In this document: positions 62,780-64,000 of the stretch, in pieces
How positions within the stretch are numbered: position 1 is the stretch's first letter
Layout of the letters: each line of letters starts with the position of its first letter
NCBI GenBank assembly: GCA_937625935.1
Contig: OW569350.1
Span: 1-64,000, forward strand
DNA length: 64,000 nucleotides
Reading direction: 5' to 3'
Source: Tetramitus jugosus
Lineage: Eukaryota; Heterolobosea; Eutetramitea; Acrasida; Vahlkampfiidae
The notes under the pieces: generated by a model
The model's input: only the letters and a program-made list of their open reading frames with translations
Databases searched by the model: none
Told to the model about the DNA's origin: nothing
Program-made: the position numbers and the translations under genes

Positions 62780-63673
62780 ATGAAACAATTATCTCAAAAC
62801 TTGACAAACGAGGCGATGCGACAAGTCAAGTCCCTTCCTCCAAGCATGACCAATGATATAATGTGCGGAGTAAGAGGATTCTGGATTGCAGCATCGAGCA
62901 TGTACAAGAATGTGATGAGTGATAGCCCTGCGCATACACGTGTTCGAGCTCAACTAAAGAATTATGTTCGAGGAACATTGCCTCTCATTCTCACCATGTA
63001 CGGCCTACTCATTGCTCTCTGTATCGCAATGTTCCCAGTGTTCCTGGGAATGTTGCTCATCACTCCTGGAATTGCTTGGTCTCTGTTTGCTACGATTCCC
63101 CTGTGGTCGCTCAACATTTACAAGCGACTTCATCCAAAGGACTCTGGTAACTTGTTCATTGAGGAATTGAAGACTGTGAATCCTTCATTGGCCAAGCAAA
63201 TGTCAGATCGAATCGCTGCTCCGTTTAATGAACTACCCAGTAGTCGACGCAAACCATTCTTCCTGGTGCGCTTGTACCATGCCCTTCGAACCAGTTTGAA
63301 GCGATCATCTCACTTTACAAGTTGGTCATTCATGCTCTTCCTCATCAGCTTTATACCCATCGTGGGCAGCATCGTTACAGTGATTGGTCAGACTTACTTG
63401 GTCAGTGAGAGTCTTGGTGCTCAGTTGATGGAAGTGTACACAAAGGACTATCAGAGATGGGATCACAGTAAGAGAGAGGAGTGGCGCAAGGATCACAGAT
63501 GGGAGCTCTTTGGATTCTCTCTGCCGTTTACACTATTGTTGTCCGTTCCGTTCGTTGGACCATTTCTGCTCGCGTTTGCACAAGCCGGAGCTGCAGATCT
63601 ATTCCAGCAAGTTATTATCAAGCGAGACCAAGAGAAACAAGCCAGAGAGTACGTTCAGCAAAGCAATCCTTAG
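62780..63673 (+). CDS. Multi-pass membrane protein, paralogue of 44218-45297
   Basis: 297 residues, ATG 62780. Hydrophobic segments lie at about 70-95 (PLILTMYGLLIALCIAMFPVFLGMLL), 98-112, 180-210 (SWSFMLFLISFIPIVGSIVTVI) and 245-275 (LPFTLLLSVPFVGPFLLAFAQAGAADLF). The order of spans and the VPFVGPF...FAQA block match the gene at 44218-45297, but the N-terminus is shorter and the loops more basic. It lacks a signal peptide and ends in polar residues, so ER or lipid-droplet residence like RRT8/EI24-type proteins is only a guess. An AATAAA follows at 63695. Confidence 0.82.
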   Translation: MKQLSQNLTNEAMRQVKSLPPSMTNDIMCGVRGFWIAASSMYKNVMSDSPAHTRVRAQLKNYVRGTLPLILTMYGLLIALCIAMFPVFLGMLLITPGIAWSLFATIPLWSLNIYKRLHPKDSGNLFIEELKTVNPSLAKQMSDRIAAPFNELPSSRRKPFFLVRLYHALRTSLKRSSHFTSWSFMLFLISFIPIVGSIVTVIGQTYLVSESLGAQLMEVYTKDYQRWDHSKREEWRKDHRWELFGFSLPFTLLLSVPFVGPFLLAFAQAGAADLFQQVIIKRDQEKQAREYVQQSNP

Positions 63674-63724
63674 GATTAATAATTGCGATGGCGTAATAAA
63701 ACTTCCCACCGAAATTCAAAACTT

Positions 63725-63806
63725 TGCATGCGGTGAGATTTGAACTCACGCATCCGGAGATATCCGAACTTGAGTCGGACGCCTTAGACCACTCGGCCAC
63801 GCATGC
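63725..63806 (-). tRNA. tRNA-Leu (anticodon CAA)
   Basis: 82 bases that fold as a class II tRNA on the minus strand. The acceptor stem GCATGCG pairs perfectly with CGCATGC, with discriminator A at 63725. The A box TGGCCGAGTGG and B box region AGTTCAAATCT are present. The anticodon stem TCCGA/TCGGA encloses the loop CTCAAGT, giving anticodon CAA, which reads UUG. A long variable arm (TATCTCCGGATGCG region) and T stem GTGAG/CTCAC follow. There is no intron, and CCA is not encoded. A TTTT run just 3' of the gene serves as Pol III terminator. Both Leu identity marks, discriminator A and the variable arm, agree. Confidence 0.95.
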
Positions 63807-63948
63807 TGGATATTTGTGATATTCTCATTTTCGTATTTTTATTAAAAGTATTCAAAAAATTTTGTGTCTGTGTCGTTGTTGCAACTGTCGTCCAAAGAGC
63901 GAAGATTGTCTTCATTGACTTCTCTCCTTGCACATCACCACTATCAAA

Positions 63949-64000
63949 ATGAAACGAACTGGCAACAGATGGAGTTTAACATTAATGTTAAAACTCCGTG
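63949..64000 (+). CDS. Possible start of a gene cut by the window edge
   Basis: An ATG at 63949 (AAAATGAAACG) opens a frame, MKRTGNRWSLTLMLKL, that runs without a stop to the last base. It follows 140 bases of AT-rich DNA after the tRNA. Seventeen codons are too few to judge; the frame crosses a strong palindrome (63971-63997), which may mean the sequence here is not coding. Confidence 0.25.
   Translation, partial: MKRTGNRWSLTLMLKLR
63971..63997. repeat. 27-base near-perfect palindrome
   Basis: GGAG + TTTAACATTAATGTTAAA + A + CTCC: the inner 18 bases are a perfect palindrome, and the flanks pair apart from one extra A. It lies three bases from the window end, so its context is cut off. Confidence 0.7.

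Overview
The window reads as the left end of a linear chromosome from a heterolobosean amoeboflagellate, most likely Naegleria or a close relative. The first 900 bases are a CCCAAA tandem array in telomere orientation. The gene next to it encodes DUF4116-type 25-residue repeats, a family prominent in Naegleria. Genes are compact with few, short introns: I resolve six, five of them with GTATGT/GTATGA donors and one with GTGAGT. Proteins carry many Asn/Gln/Ser/His runs. Identification of the genus is an inference from gene content; species cannot be decided here.

Layout. 1-900 telomere; 901-2600 subtelomeric DNA with telomere-like words and a small direct repeat but no convincing gene. 2601-6857 is the DUF4116 repeat protein. 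From 7.5 kb onward the region is ordinary, gene-dense and core-like: Kelch-BTB-BTB protein, peroxisomal 2-hydroxy-acid oxidase, DNAJC9, ThrE-type transporter, a type II membrane glycosyltransferase-like protein, HSD17B10-like dehydrogenase, a three-exon TM9SF protein, a ZIP zinc transporter, DENND11, a condensin-3-like protein, a KCTD-type BTB/NHL protein, YKT6, PTGES2, two unrecognised proteins, NUDC, an ARM-DH-TBC protein, a DRC9/10-like axonemal protein, BRD8, a PAS-PAS adenylyl cyclase, a small mitochondrial-looking protein, TMEM220, a MORN-VPS9 protein, a RimK-like ATP-grasp ligase, a frameshifted GPS-7TM-RGS receptor, a three-exon Kelch/helical-repeat protein, ESF2/ABT1, ADAT1, RELCH, two paralogous membrane proteins (44.2 and 62.8 kb) and a tRNA-Leu(CAA).

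Themes. There are no operons, but convergent neighbours often end only 15-120 bp apart and divergent starts share gaps of about 100-450 bp, so compact shared promoters and overlapping 3' UTRs are expected. Membrane-traffic genes are numerous: TM9SF, DENND11, YKT6, the ARM-DH-TBC protein, the MORN-VPS9 protein and RELCH. The most unusual items are a single polypeptide that appears to join a Rho-GEF (DH) domain to a Rab-GAP (TBC) domain, an adhesion-receptor-like 7TM protein with a C-terminal RGS domain whose reading frame is broken four times, and the recently duplicated repeat gene beside the telomere. I found no mobile element, CRISPR array, virus or toxin gene.

Many open frames begin at non-ATG codons; starts given here are the first sensible ATG, or the ATG that best matches the family.
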